From Corella eumyota (lineage: Eukaryota; Chordata; Ascidiacea; Phlebobranchia; Corellidae), in the NCBI GenBank assembly GCA_963082875.1, contig OY720101.1, positions 13,353,671-13,417,670 of the forward strand: a stretch of DNA of 64,000 nucleotides, given 5' to 3'. The position numbers were made by a program, and so were the translations under genes. This document shows positions 24,901-36,900 of the stretch, in pieces; within the stretch, counting starts at the first letter, position 1; each line of letters begins with the position of its first letter. The notes beneath the pieces are model-generated. The model did not search any database. It saw nothing but the letters and a program-made list of their open reading frames with translations, and was not told the DNA's origin.

Positions 24901-27900
24901 CCAAGACCACAAACTGGTTGCACGCATACAGGACAAGTAGCGCGTACACATCTAAAAGTTGAACTTTATTAAATATTTTTCGTATTTTAACGATCTTGAT
25001 TCATTAGTAAGAAAATTCAAATACGAAAAAAATGTTATAATAAATTGCTTTTAGCGCGACTCGAACCCTGGAACCTTCGGGCTATAACCCAAAGACACTA
25101 CAACTAAGCTGGTTAATTTAATATTTTTAAAAAAAAATTGGAAAATGAACTTGCCTGCATTCGTAGGTCGAGCAACATCTACCGGTCGAAACAAGTTGAA
25201 GTTGCATTCCTTCTCCCTCGCAAGGTGGCGTAACAGGGCAGTCTTCTGGGTTGCATTCGCACACTTTAGATTCACAACAATCTCCTTTGACAGAGACAGC
25301 AGTTTCACCTTCCTACAAATCAAACGTTAAAAACAAATTATCTTTAAACATATTATATCACATAGACTGTATAGAAATACTACTGCTATAAATTAACTGT
25401 AACATGGTGTTGTGACCAAAACACTTGTCCTCACTACATGACGTCCTAAGTTCGATCCTCACTGCTTTCATGCTGTAGCGTCCTCAAGTAAGGCGCTAAT
25501 AAACAGTATGAACTCCTGGTGAGCCAGCACTTAATCAGCAGCTTAATTATCGGTCAATTATAATCTATATAATATTCCAAACTGGCAAAGGCAAATCAAG
25601 ACTGGGTCGAAGTAACTGATGTTATTCTATGTGGTTGTAAAGTTGACCTTCCCACGTCGAGGATAAATAAATATAAAAAAAAACTTACTTCACAAATGAC
25701 GTTGGATACTGGACATAATGCGGTGTTGCATACACAAGTAAATTCAACGCAACATTCGTCGTGGACAATACTTTGTACTTCCTCGCCAGGGCCGCATTTT
25801 GGTTGGCTGTAAATCGGGCAAATGACATCCTAAAAATAAATAAATGTCACTAAGATAATTAATAAAATTTCATTTACCAAAAATGTAACCAAAAAAGTTT
25901 AAAACACTTCAACTGTAAGAGTTTATTTATTTTTGTATTTTCTAACTTTTAATATAACTTGTGCTATTATGCTTACAGCGCATTTTTCTTTGGGTATACA
26001 TTCGAATGCAGGACAGCAGATATCTTGGGTAAATTTCACTAAGATTTCGTCTTCTTTACAAGTAGGTTCAGCTGGGCAAGTGGTAACGGATTGAACCTAA
26101 AAAAAAAATTATTTAAAAAAAAATTAAAACTAAAAAAAAATTAAAAAATCATTCTTAGACAAACTAAAGATAAACGTACAATTGTTCCATCGGAAGAGCA
26201 AGTTCTTGTGATGCAAGGATCAGAGCAGAAGGTCCAGAATTCGCCAGCGCTTCGTCCGTTTCCTAACTCATCAATACAGACTGGGCATTGGGTTGGTAAG
26301 ACACAAACTCCATTAAGAAGTACCTAAGCAATTTAAAAAAATTATATTTAGGCTTTGGTATTAATTATTAAAATAAATTAGGAATTGTATTTTAAATGTT
26401 TTTTTTTTATTTTTTTTTTTTAAATATTTTTTTTTAAATATTGCTCAAGCAATATACAAAAATATTAACATCTGAAATTACCAAAAGCTACTTAAGACTG
26501 GCTGTAAAGTCGTTATTTCTACATCATGAATAAATAAAATAAAGTATTTCTACTATGGTTAAAAAGTTTACAAAAATACCATCTATTTATAAAAACACTC
26601 ACAGTATTATCTGGACAGAAGCAACCTTCGGAAACATATTCGTTTGCAATGTTCTCATAGTTTTTGTAATTGTCACAAGTCTTTATAACACTTGGTCCGC
26701 AAGCTCTGTAAACCTTGTCAGCAGAACACATCATTGGACAGAAGAATTCGTCTCTCCATTCAATACAATGTCCTTGTACTCTACAAGCTGAAGCTAAAGC
26801 AGAAAGGGCTTCGCAGCCAGTTCCACCTTTAAAAAAGTAAAAGTATGAGGATATCATATATTTTTTTTATATTTATTTATCCTCGATGCGTTAAGGTCGA
26901 CTTCACCGCCTAAACATAGAGTAACATCAGTTACCCCGACCCAGTCTCGAGTTGCCTGTGGCAGTTTGGGATATTATAAATTGTAATTGCCTGATAATTA
27001 ATCTGCTGATTAAGTGCTGGCTCAGCAGGAGTTTGTAGCGTTTATAGCGACTTACTCAAGGGCGCAACAGCATGAAAGCACAGAGGATCAAACCCAGGAC
27101 ATCATAAAGTGTAGTGACTAAACGTATTAAAAAAAACAATAAGACAAAGTTCTGACACTTACCGTTACAAATGCTTGATACACACGATGAAACGTACATT
27201 TCGGCATCCACAGGGCAGCTATCGAATGTAGTGGTAGCTACAGTAGAGCAGGTATCTCCTTCTAAGCAATAATCGACACAAGTCATGTACATTGGTACTG
27301 GTGAGTCGCAGTAGAATGCAACAAAATCGTCAACACTTCCTATAACCTAAACAGTCAAAAAAAATAAAGTTAAAATATATGGAAAACCAATGTTAAAGGC
27401 TATAAATAAATAAACATAGAGTAATATCAGTAACCTCGACTCAATATCAAGTTGCCTTCGAAAGTTTGGAATATTATAGGTTATTTTAAGCTACTGGTTA
27501 AGTGTTGACTCAGCAGGATTTTATACCGTTTATAGCGCCTTACTTAAGAAAGCTACGGCATGAGAGCAAGGGTAATTGAACCCAAGACCCAATGTAGTGG
27601 TGTTCTGACCACTACACCACGCTGCCGTTTTTTTGTTACAACGTTGTGTGATAACTAATAAGCCAGACCTCAATACTAAGCATTTTTAACAAAAAAGTTT
27701 AAAAAAAACTCACATCTACGCCACAGAACATATCATTATCTTTTACTCCATCGCACTGTCCGCAAAGACCAAGCGTAGTTCCTCTATAACTGGTTGGTAC
27801 TCGTACAGTCCAGGAATGACCGTCGGAGCTAAGAGTAACTGTTACGCTGCTTGCTGACGACACAACTTTTACGTCATTGCATGACGTCAAAGAAACAGTG

Positions 27901-30900
27901 AAGCCGTTCTTGTAGATCGTGTTTTCGCTGGTAACGGCCATTTCTTCTCCGTCGATTTGAACCTTTGAAAAAATATTTAAAATTTATAATTTTTTTTCGT
28001 ATAGGTTTTGTTATGCAGTAGTTACATATTATATGATACCATAAGAATTATAAAAAGAAAAAAAACGAAAAATTTTTTTTTTGAATATACATGACATTTT
28101 AGAATATACAGTACAAAAAATCTTAAAAAAATAATTGAAAGCTTACCATATCTCCTCCAACGAGACGTGCAGTGCTTCCAGCTACTCGGTCCAATATTTC
28201 CAAGTATTCAACACATACCGAATCGCCACAAGCAACTCGACTAACTGTAACTTCGAAGTCTTCATCACCTTGGTCTTTAGCAAGAGTGAATACTCCGATA
28301 CCGTTGTTGGTCATTGATCTTGAATCGAAGGTATTCCAAGCAATGTCTACTCCGCTACAGAAGCCTGTTAAAAAAATGAATAATAGTAAAATTAGTAAAA
28401 AAGTAAATAAATATTAAAATAATTGAAAAAACAATTTTTTGGCATAATATTTAGAGCACTTGGCTCATTTATTACATCTTGTTTTTTTTGCTACATTTTT
28501 AATATTAAAAATATTTAACCAGTTGGTAATACTAAAACCTAAAGCACTTCTATATATAATCATTTGTATACCAACAACAATAAATTTATGTAAGAAACTA
28601 GATTTTAACTATCAACTTATAGCCTATGAATTACAACTTACAGTCACAAGCATATTCAGTACAACAGCCATCAGCAGTTGGCACTAATGTAGCAACAGTT
28701 CCACCACTACATGTAGGAGCTGGTCCAGTGTAACAAGCCTTTCTTTCACATGTTATAACATCGTCGGCAACGCACGTGCATTCAGAACAAGTATCTTTAG
28801 GATCGGCGAAGCATTCTCCGATAACGTATGATGTACCAGCAGTGTCTCGGCATCCGATAGTCTGGCAACTGCAACAAAATTTAGTTTTTTTTTTGTATTT
28901 TTCTTTATCCTCGATGTGGGAAGGTCGAGACCTAAACACAGAGTAACATCAGTTACTCCGACCCAGTCTCAAGTTGCTTTTGGTAGTTTGAAATATTATA
29001 GATTATAATTGCCCAATTTTTATGCTGCTGATTAAGAGCTGACTCAGCAGGAGTTCATACTGTTTATAGCGCCTTATTGTAACGATCGAGTCTGATTGTT
29101 TTTCGTATTATTCCGGATAGATACACATGCAACCGTTCACAAACTCGCAACACGAATACTATATACAAATACATCCGAAACACTTAAACTAATACATCAT
29201 GTGATAAAGAACACGTGATAGAGATGAGGGCTAAAATATCGGCAATAGGTGTTTTTTTGTTTTTTGTTTATATCTTTATCCTCGATGTGGGAAAGTCGAA
29301 TGCGCGACTTAAACATAGAGTAACATAAGTTACTCCGTCTCAGTATCGAGTTGCCTGTGGCAGTTTGGGATATTATAGAGACTATAATTGCCCGGTAATT
29401 ATGCTGCTGATGAAGTGCTGGCTCAGCAGGAGTTCATACCGTTTATAGCGCCTTACTCAAGGGCGCTGCAGCATCAGATCACTGGGGATTGAACCCACGA
29501 CCTCATGTGTGGTGTAGCAAGAGTTCTTACTACTACACCACGCTGCCAGTTGAAAAACACGTGATCTGAGGAATATATAATCTGAGGAATATGTGTAAAC
29601 ACGTGATCTGAGGAATATATAAGACTTTGGCGTAAACAACAAGATGGCGGATTCGTTACATTATTAAAGGGCGCTACAGCATGAGAGTAGTTTGGATTAC
29701 GTGATGTACTTTTGATTAAACAATTTATTTGCTTTGAAATATCCTTGCCCTTTTTAAAAGAGTTACTGAATTGATGATATTGCTTTAGTAATAACTTTTA
29801 ACAATTCATTACAACAGTGGCAATTTAAAAAAATAAATTTCCTAAAAAAATGTTTTTAGCAATAACTTTTCAAGAATTTGTTTTAATTTAGATGAAAAAT
29901 GAAATAACTTTAGCGTGTTTTAGAACACTATTAGACCATTGCAAAGGGTTTATGTCGAAAAACTTTCGTTATGTTACACTTATGAAGAAATATCTAACCT
30001 GTATTCAGGACAGCATGCCTCAATTGAATTGATTCTTACTTTACGTTCATTCAATCCACAGAACGTGACTGGGCACTTGCTGGGTTGGCAAGTACATTTA
30101 TAAACGGGACAGCAGTCGTAAGACACAATGGTAGGTTCATAATATTGCTCGCATGTGGGCACAACTTCATCGCATTTAGATTGGTCACAAACACATTCAA
30201 ACACTGGACAACATCCTCCGACCTTTTGTACAAGTTCGTAACCATTTGAGCATACTGGTTTAACAATTGGTGGACACTCAACAGGTTTGCAGACGACGCC
30301 AGTTGTTGTACAAGTACAATCTTCACAGTCGGCAGACCAGCACTCGCCAACCTTTAAAAACATTTTTTTCAATACTTATTTCAATTCTAAAACATAAAAA
30401 CATATTAAAATCAGTTGATATATACAAATATATATTAAGTGTAAACAATAAAATATAATATTGTCAGATTTACACTGCTGATCAACTTTTTATTTTTTGA
30501 AATTGTTTGTAGATTTTTTGGAGTTGTGAAAGGAACTTTTATATAATATTTGTTGGACAAATTATAATTAACAGTATTTAGATTTCTAAAAAAAAAATTA
30601 AAAAAATTCCTTTTTTGTAAAATACAATTCAATGCAATACCTGTTTAGTGCCATCAAGACAAGAAACAGAAGATGGTGTACAAACAGGGCAGCATTCTCC
30701 CTCAGGTATAGTTTCAATATATCCAACTGGGCATGAAATTGGATCACATAGTTGTGGAGTACATTTAATCTCACCAGCGATGCAGATGCAGTTTGTGCAA
30801 CCATTGTCTTCTTTCCAAATCGAACCGGTCTATAAAAATAGTGATTGTATTTTTGTATGGAAATAAAGTGACTACTTAAATACGAAATGCTTTCTTAAAT

Positions 30901-33900
30901 GAAATTAATGTCGCACCAAAAAAGTTGGCAAAAAATATAACATTAATACCTTGTATTCCATATCAGCTTTATAACATGGACAATCTTGTGGTGCTACACA
31001 ATTTTCACCATCCCACAAAGTTCCAACAGGACATTTTGTATCTTCAGTGCCTTGGAAGCCTGGACATACGCCAGAGATGTCGAAAACACAAGGTACAGTA
31101 GGTTCCAAAGTTGGTCCAGGGATAAATTTATCAACATAACTACAAGGAACAAAAGTAGATATGTCATTTTGAGGAGCGAAAACTTCCTCAACAATTTCAA
31201 CAAATGGTGTAGCAGAAAGAACTGGTTTAACAACATTAGTATTAGGAATAAATTGGCTATTAGGCATTATAACTTCTTCTACAACTTTAATAATTGGCTG
31301 AGAACCAAAAGATAAAAGATCATTGTAGGAAGACAAATCCTCGCGAATTGGAGAAATTAAAGGAATATTAGGAATAAAAGTATCAACGAAATTGCAAGGT
31401 TCAGGACCAAAAGTGGAAGGAGCTGGAATGAATTGGTTTTCAGCATAACCAATTGGTGCTTTGGGATGGTTGGGAATGTAACCGTCAAAGTAATCACATG
31501 GTGCTGGGCCAAAACCACATGGAGTTGGTGTAACTAAAGGTACTTTAGGTTGAGATGGAATAAAAGTATCCACATAATTGCAAGGTTCAGGGCCAAAAGT
31601 GCTAGGAGTTGGAATATATTTATCACCAACAAATTCTACAGGTACTTTAGGTTGAGATGGAATAAAAGTATCAACATAATTGCAAGGTTCAGGGCCAAAA
31701 GTGCAAGGAGATGGGATATATTTATCTCCAACAAATTCTACAGGACCTTTAGGTAGGGATGGAATGTATCCACCGACTTGGTCACAAGGTATTGGTCCAA
31801 AGCTGCTTGGAACTGGAATGAATTGGTCTTCAGCATAACCAATTGGTGCTTTTGGTTGGTTGGGAATGTAACCGTCAAAGTAATCGCATGGTTCTGGGCC
31901 AAAACCACATGGAGTTGGGGTAACTAAAGGTACTCTAGGCTGAGATGGAATAAAAGTATCAACATAATTGCAAGGTTCAGGGCCAAAGGTGGAAGGAGTT
32001 GGAATATATTTGTCTTCAGCATAACCAATTGGTCCTTTAGGTTGGCTAGGAAAGTAACTGTCAAAGTAATCGCATGGTGCTGGGCCAAAACCACATGGAG
32101 TTGGGGTAACTAAAGGTACTTTAGGTTGAGATGGAATAAAAGTATCAACATAATTGTAAGGTTCAGGGCCAAAAGTGCAAGGAGTTGGGATATATTTATC
32201 TCCAACAAATTCTACAGGACCTTTAGGTTGGGATGGAATAAAAGTATCAACATAATTGCAAGGTTCAGGGCCAAAGGTGGAAGGAGTTGGAATATATTTG
32301 TCTTCAGCATAACCAATTGGTCCTTTAGGTTGGCTAGGAATGTAACCGTCAAAGTAATCGCATGGTGCTGGGCCAAAACCACATGGAGTTGGTGTAACTA
32401 AAGGTACTTTAGGTTGAGATGGAATAAAAGTATCCACATAATTGCAAGGTTCAGGGCCAAAAGTGCTAGGAGTTGGAATATATTTATCACCAACAAATTC
32501 TACAGGTACTTTAGGTTGAGATGGAATAAAAGTATCAACATAATTGCAAGGTTCAGGGCCAAAAGTGCAAGGAGATGGGATATATTTATCTCCAACAAAT
32601 TCTACAGGACCTTTAGGTTGGGATGGAATGTATCCACCGACTTGGTCACAAGGTATTGGTCCAAAGCTACTTGGAACTGGAATGAATTGGTCTTCAGCAT
32701 AACCAATTGGTGCTTTTGGTTGGTTGGGAATGTAACCGTCAAAGTAATCGCATGGTTCTGGGCCAAAACCACATGGAGTTGGGGTAACTAAAGGTATTCT
32801 AGGCTGAGATGGAATAAAAGTATCAACATAATTGCAAGGTTCAGGGCCAAAGGTGGAAGGAGTTGGAATATATTTGTCTTCAGCATAACCAATTGGTCCT
32901 TTAGGTTGGCTAGGAATGTAACCGTCAAAGTAATCGCATGGTGCTGGGCCAAAACCACATGGAGTTGGTGTAACTAAAGGTACTTTAGGTTGAGATGAAA
33001 TAAAAGTATCCACATAATTGCAAGGTTCAGGGCCAAAAGTGCTAGGAGTTGGAATATATTTATCACCAACAAATTCTACAGGTACTTTAGGTTGAGATGG
33101 AATAAAAGTATCCACATAATTGCAAGGTTCAGGGCCAAAAGTGCAAGGAGATGGGATATATTTATCTCCAACAAATTCTACAGGACCTTTAGGTTGGGAT
33201 GGAATGTATCCACCGACTTGGTCACAAGGTATTGGTCCAAAGCTGCTTGGAACTGGAATGAATTGGTCTTCAGCATAACCAATTGGTGCTTTTGGTTGGT
33301 TGGGAATGTAACCGTCAAAGTAATCGCATGGTTCTGGGCCAAAACCACATGGAGTTGGGGTAACTAAAGGTACTCTAGGCTGAGATGGAATAAAAGTATC
33401 AACATAATTGCAAGGTTCAGGGCCAAAGGTGGAAGGAGTTGGAATATATTTGTCTTCAGCATAACCAATTGGTCCTTTAGGTTGGCTAGGAATGTAACCG
33501 TCAAAGTAATCGCATGGTGCTGGGCCAAAACCACATGGAGTTGGGGTAACTAAAGGTACTTTAGGTTGAGATGGAATAAAAGTATCAACATAATTGCAAG
33601 GTTCAGGGCCAAAAGTGCAAGGAGTTGGGATATATTTATCTCCAACAAATTCTACAGGACCTTTAGGTTGGGATGGAATGTATCCACCGACTTGGTCACA
33701 AGGTATTGGTCCAAAGCTACAAGGAGCTGGAATGAATTGGTCTTCAGCATAACCAATTGGTGCTTTGGGTTGGTTGGGAATGTAACCGTCGAAGTAATCG
33801 CATGGTGCTGGGCCAAAACCACATGGAGTTGGGGTAACTAAAGGTACTTTAGGTTGAGATGGAATAAAAGTATCAACATAATTGCAAGGTTCAGGACCAA

Positions 33901-36900
33901 AAGTGCTAGGAGTTGGAATATATTTATCACCAACAAATTCTACAGGTACTTTAGATTGAGATGGAATAAAAGTATCAACATAATTGCAAGGTTCAGGGCC
34001 AAAGGTGGAAGGAGTTGGAATATATTTGTCTTCAGCATAACCAATTGGTCCTTTAGGTTGGCTAGGAATGTAACCGTCAAAGTAATCGCATGGTGCTGGG
34101 CCAAAACCACATGGAGTTGGTGTAACTAAAGGTACTTTAGGTTGAGATGGAATAAAAGTATCCACATAATTGCAAGGTTCAGGGCCAAAAGTGCTAGGAG
34201 TTGGAATATATTTATCACCAACAAATTCTACAGGTACTTTAGGTTGAGATGGAATAAAAGTATCAACATAATTGCAAGGTTCAGGGCCAAAGGTGGAAGG
34301 AGTTGGAATATATTTGTCTTCAGCATAACCAATTGGTCCTTTAGGTTGGCTAGGAATGTAACCGTCAAAGTAATCGCATGGTGCTGGGCCAAAACCACAT
34401 GGAGTTGGTGTAACTAAAGGTACTTTAGGTTGAGATGGAATAAAAGTATCCACATAATTGCAAGGTTCAGGGCCAAAAGTGCTAGGAGTTGGAATATATT
34501 TATCACCAACAAATTCTACAGGTACTTTAGGTTGAGATGGAATAAAAGTATCAACATAATTGCAAGGTTCAGGGACAAAGGTGGAAGGAGTTGGAATATA
34601 TTTGTCTTCAGCATAACCAATTGGTCCTTTAGGTTGGCTAGGAATGTAACCGTCAAAGTAATCGCATGGTGCTGGGCCAAAACCACATGGAGTTGGTGTA
34701 ACTAAAGGTACTTTAGGTTGAGATGGAATAAAAGTATCCACATAATTGCAAGGTTCAGGGCCAAAAGTGCTAGGAGTTGGAATATATTTATCACCAACAA
34801 ATTCTACAGGTACTTTAGGTTGAGATGGAATAAAAGTATCAACATAATTGCAAGGTTCAGGGCCAAAAGTGCAAGGAGATGGGATATATTTATCTCCAAC
34901 AAATTCTACAGGACCTTTAGGTTGGGATGGAATGTATCCACCGAATTGGTCACAAGGTATTGGTCCAAAGCTACAAGGAGCTGGAATGAATTGGTCTTCA
35001 GCATAACCAATTGGTGCTTTGGGTTGGTTGGGAATGTAACCGTCGAAGTAATCGCATGGTGCTGGGCCAAAACCACATGGAGTTGGGGTAACTAAAGGTA
35101 CTTTAGGTTGAGATGGAATAAAAGTATCAACATAATTGCAAGGTTCAGGACCAAAAGTGCTAGGAGTTGGAATATATTTATCACCAACAAATTCTACAGG
35201 TACTTTAGGTTGAGATGGAATAAAAGTATCAACATAATTGCAAGGTTCAGGGCCAAAGGTGGAAGGAGTTGGAATATATTTATCTTCAGCATAACCAATT
35301 GGTTCTTTAGGTTGGCTAGGAATGTAACCGTCAAAGTAATCGCATGGTGCTGGGCCAAAACCACATGGAGTTGGTGTAACTAAAGGTACTTTAGGTTGAG
35401 ATGGAATAAAAGTATCCACATAATTGCAAGGTTCAGGGCCAAAAGTGCTAGGAGTTGGAATATATTTATCACCAACAAATTCTACAGGTACTTTAGGTTG
35501 AGATGGAATAAAAGTATCAACATAATTGCAAGGTTCAGGGCCAAAGGTGGAAGGAGTTGGAATATATTTGTCTTCAGCATAACCAATTAGGCCTTTAGGT
35601 TGGCTAGGAATGTAACCGTCAAAGTAATCGCATGGTGCTGGGCCAAAACCACATGGAGTTGGGGTAACTAAAGGTACTTTAGGTTGAGATGGAATAAAAG
35701 TATCAACATAATTGCAAGGTTCAGGGCCAAAAGTGCAAGGAGTTGGGATATATTTATCTCCAACAAATTCTACAGGACCTTTAGGTTGGGATGGAATGTA
35801 TCCACCGAATTGGTCACAAGGTATTGGTCCAAAGCTACAAGGAGCTGGAATGAATTGGTCTTCAGCATAACCAATTGGTGCTTTGGGTTGGTTGGGAATG
35901 TAACCGTCGAAGTAATCGCATGGTGCTGGGCCAAAACCACATGGAGTTGGGGTAACTAAAGGTACTTTAGGTTGAGATGGAATAAAAGTATCAACATAAT
36001 TGCAAGGTTCAGGACCAAAAGTGCTAGGAGTTGGAATATATTTATCACCAACAAATTCTACAGGTACTTTAGGTTGAGATGGAATAAAAGTATCAACATA
36101 ATTGCAAGGTTCAGGGCCAAAGGTGGAAGGAGTTGGAATATATTTGTCTTCAGCATAACCAATTGGTCCTTTAGGTTGGCTAGGAATGTAACCGTCAAAG
36201 TAATCGCATGGTGCTGGGCCAAAACCACATGGAGTTGGTGTAACTAAAGGTACTTTAGGTTGAGATGGAATAAAAGTATCCACATAATTGCAAGGATCAG
36301 GGCCAAAAGTGCTAGGAGTTGGAATATATTTATCACCAACAAATTCTACAGGTACTTTAGGTTGAGATGGAATAAAAGTATCAACATAATTGCAAGGTTC
36401 AGGGCCAAAAGTGCAAGGAGATGGGATATATTTATCTCCAACAAATTCTACAGGACCTTTAGGTTGGGATGGAATGTATCCACCGACTTGGTCACAAGGT
36501 ATTGGTCCAAAGTTGCTTGGAACTGGAATGAATTGGTCTTCAGCATAACCAATTGGTGCTTTGGGTTGGTTGGGAATGTAACCGTCAAAGTAATCGCATG
36601 GTTCTGGGCCAAAACTACATGGAGTTGGTGTAACTAAAGGTACTCTAGGCTGAGATGGAATAAAAGTATCCACATAATTGCAAGGTTCAGGGCCAAAAGT
36701 GCTAGGAGTTGGAATATATTTATCACCAACAAATTCTACAGGTACTTTAGGTTGAGATGGAATAAAAGTATCAACATAATTGCAAGGTTCAGGGCCAAAG
36801 GTGGAAGGAGTTGGAATATATTTGTCTTCAGCATAACCAATTGGTCCTTTAGGTTGGCTAGGAATGTAACCGTCAAAGTAATCGCATGGTGCTGGGCCAA

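Larger units (their letters stand above)
22124..26096 (-). other. Run of short VWC-like Cys modules between TIL and cystine knot
   Basis: Eight exons (26096-25977 to 22304-22124) carry repeated CC..(F/Y)xCxC patterns: ICCPAFEC, ECCVEFTCVC, DCCESKVCEC, RCCSTYEC, ECCVTYTCVC, LCCPDSSECVC, SCCPTVYEEVCVC, SCCTAPKCVC, ECCEQATCVC. They are followed by classical VWC text: GITWKEDVCLDCSC with CCGDC, and GQSWSPSGDTCTTCTC with GCCTYC. Vertebrate gel-forming mucins have far fewer such modules here. VWF has six C domains, so the string is more VWF- or SCO-spondin-like. Confidence 0.75.
28902..29692 (-). mobile_element. tRNA-derived SINE split by a later insertion
   Basis: The 3' part lies at 28902-29077 and the remaining body (TAAAGGGCGCTACAGCATGAGAG) resumes at 29665. 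The element between (29078-29660) is flanked by TTAT on both sides, so it inserted into this SINE. The tRNA-like head is diverged or lost after about 29692. Confidence 0.75.
28642..30829 (-). other. VWC and Cys-rich modules before the D4 unit
   Basis: Three exons (30829-30641, 30351-29999, 28868-28642) with VWC-type spacing: CTNCICIAGEIKC and GECCPVC in the first; CEDCTC, GGCCPVFECVC, YDCCPVYKCTC and EACCPEY in the second; CSECTCVADDVITC and DGCCTEYACDC in the third. The repeated CC..(F/Y)xCxC pattern marks several short Cys modules. Such modules are usually structural or dimer-supporting in VWF, mucins and SCO-spondin. Confidence 0.75.

Noticed and set aside
7985-25112. Working tRNA genes
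   Set aside because: The tRNA-like blocks have A and B boxes, but no complete acceptor stem or normal anticodon arm could be drawn, so they are listed as repeats.
30905-30949. Reading the giant frame to its stop at 30905
   Set aside because: The last 14 residues after K at 30950 are hydrophobic and unlike the rest, while CAAG|GTATTA at that point is a good donor whose use joins in frame to a VWC exon.
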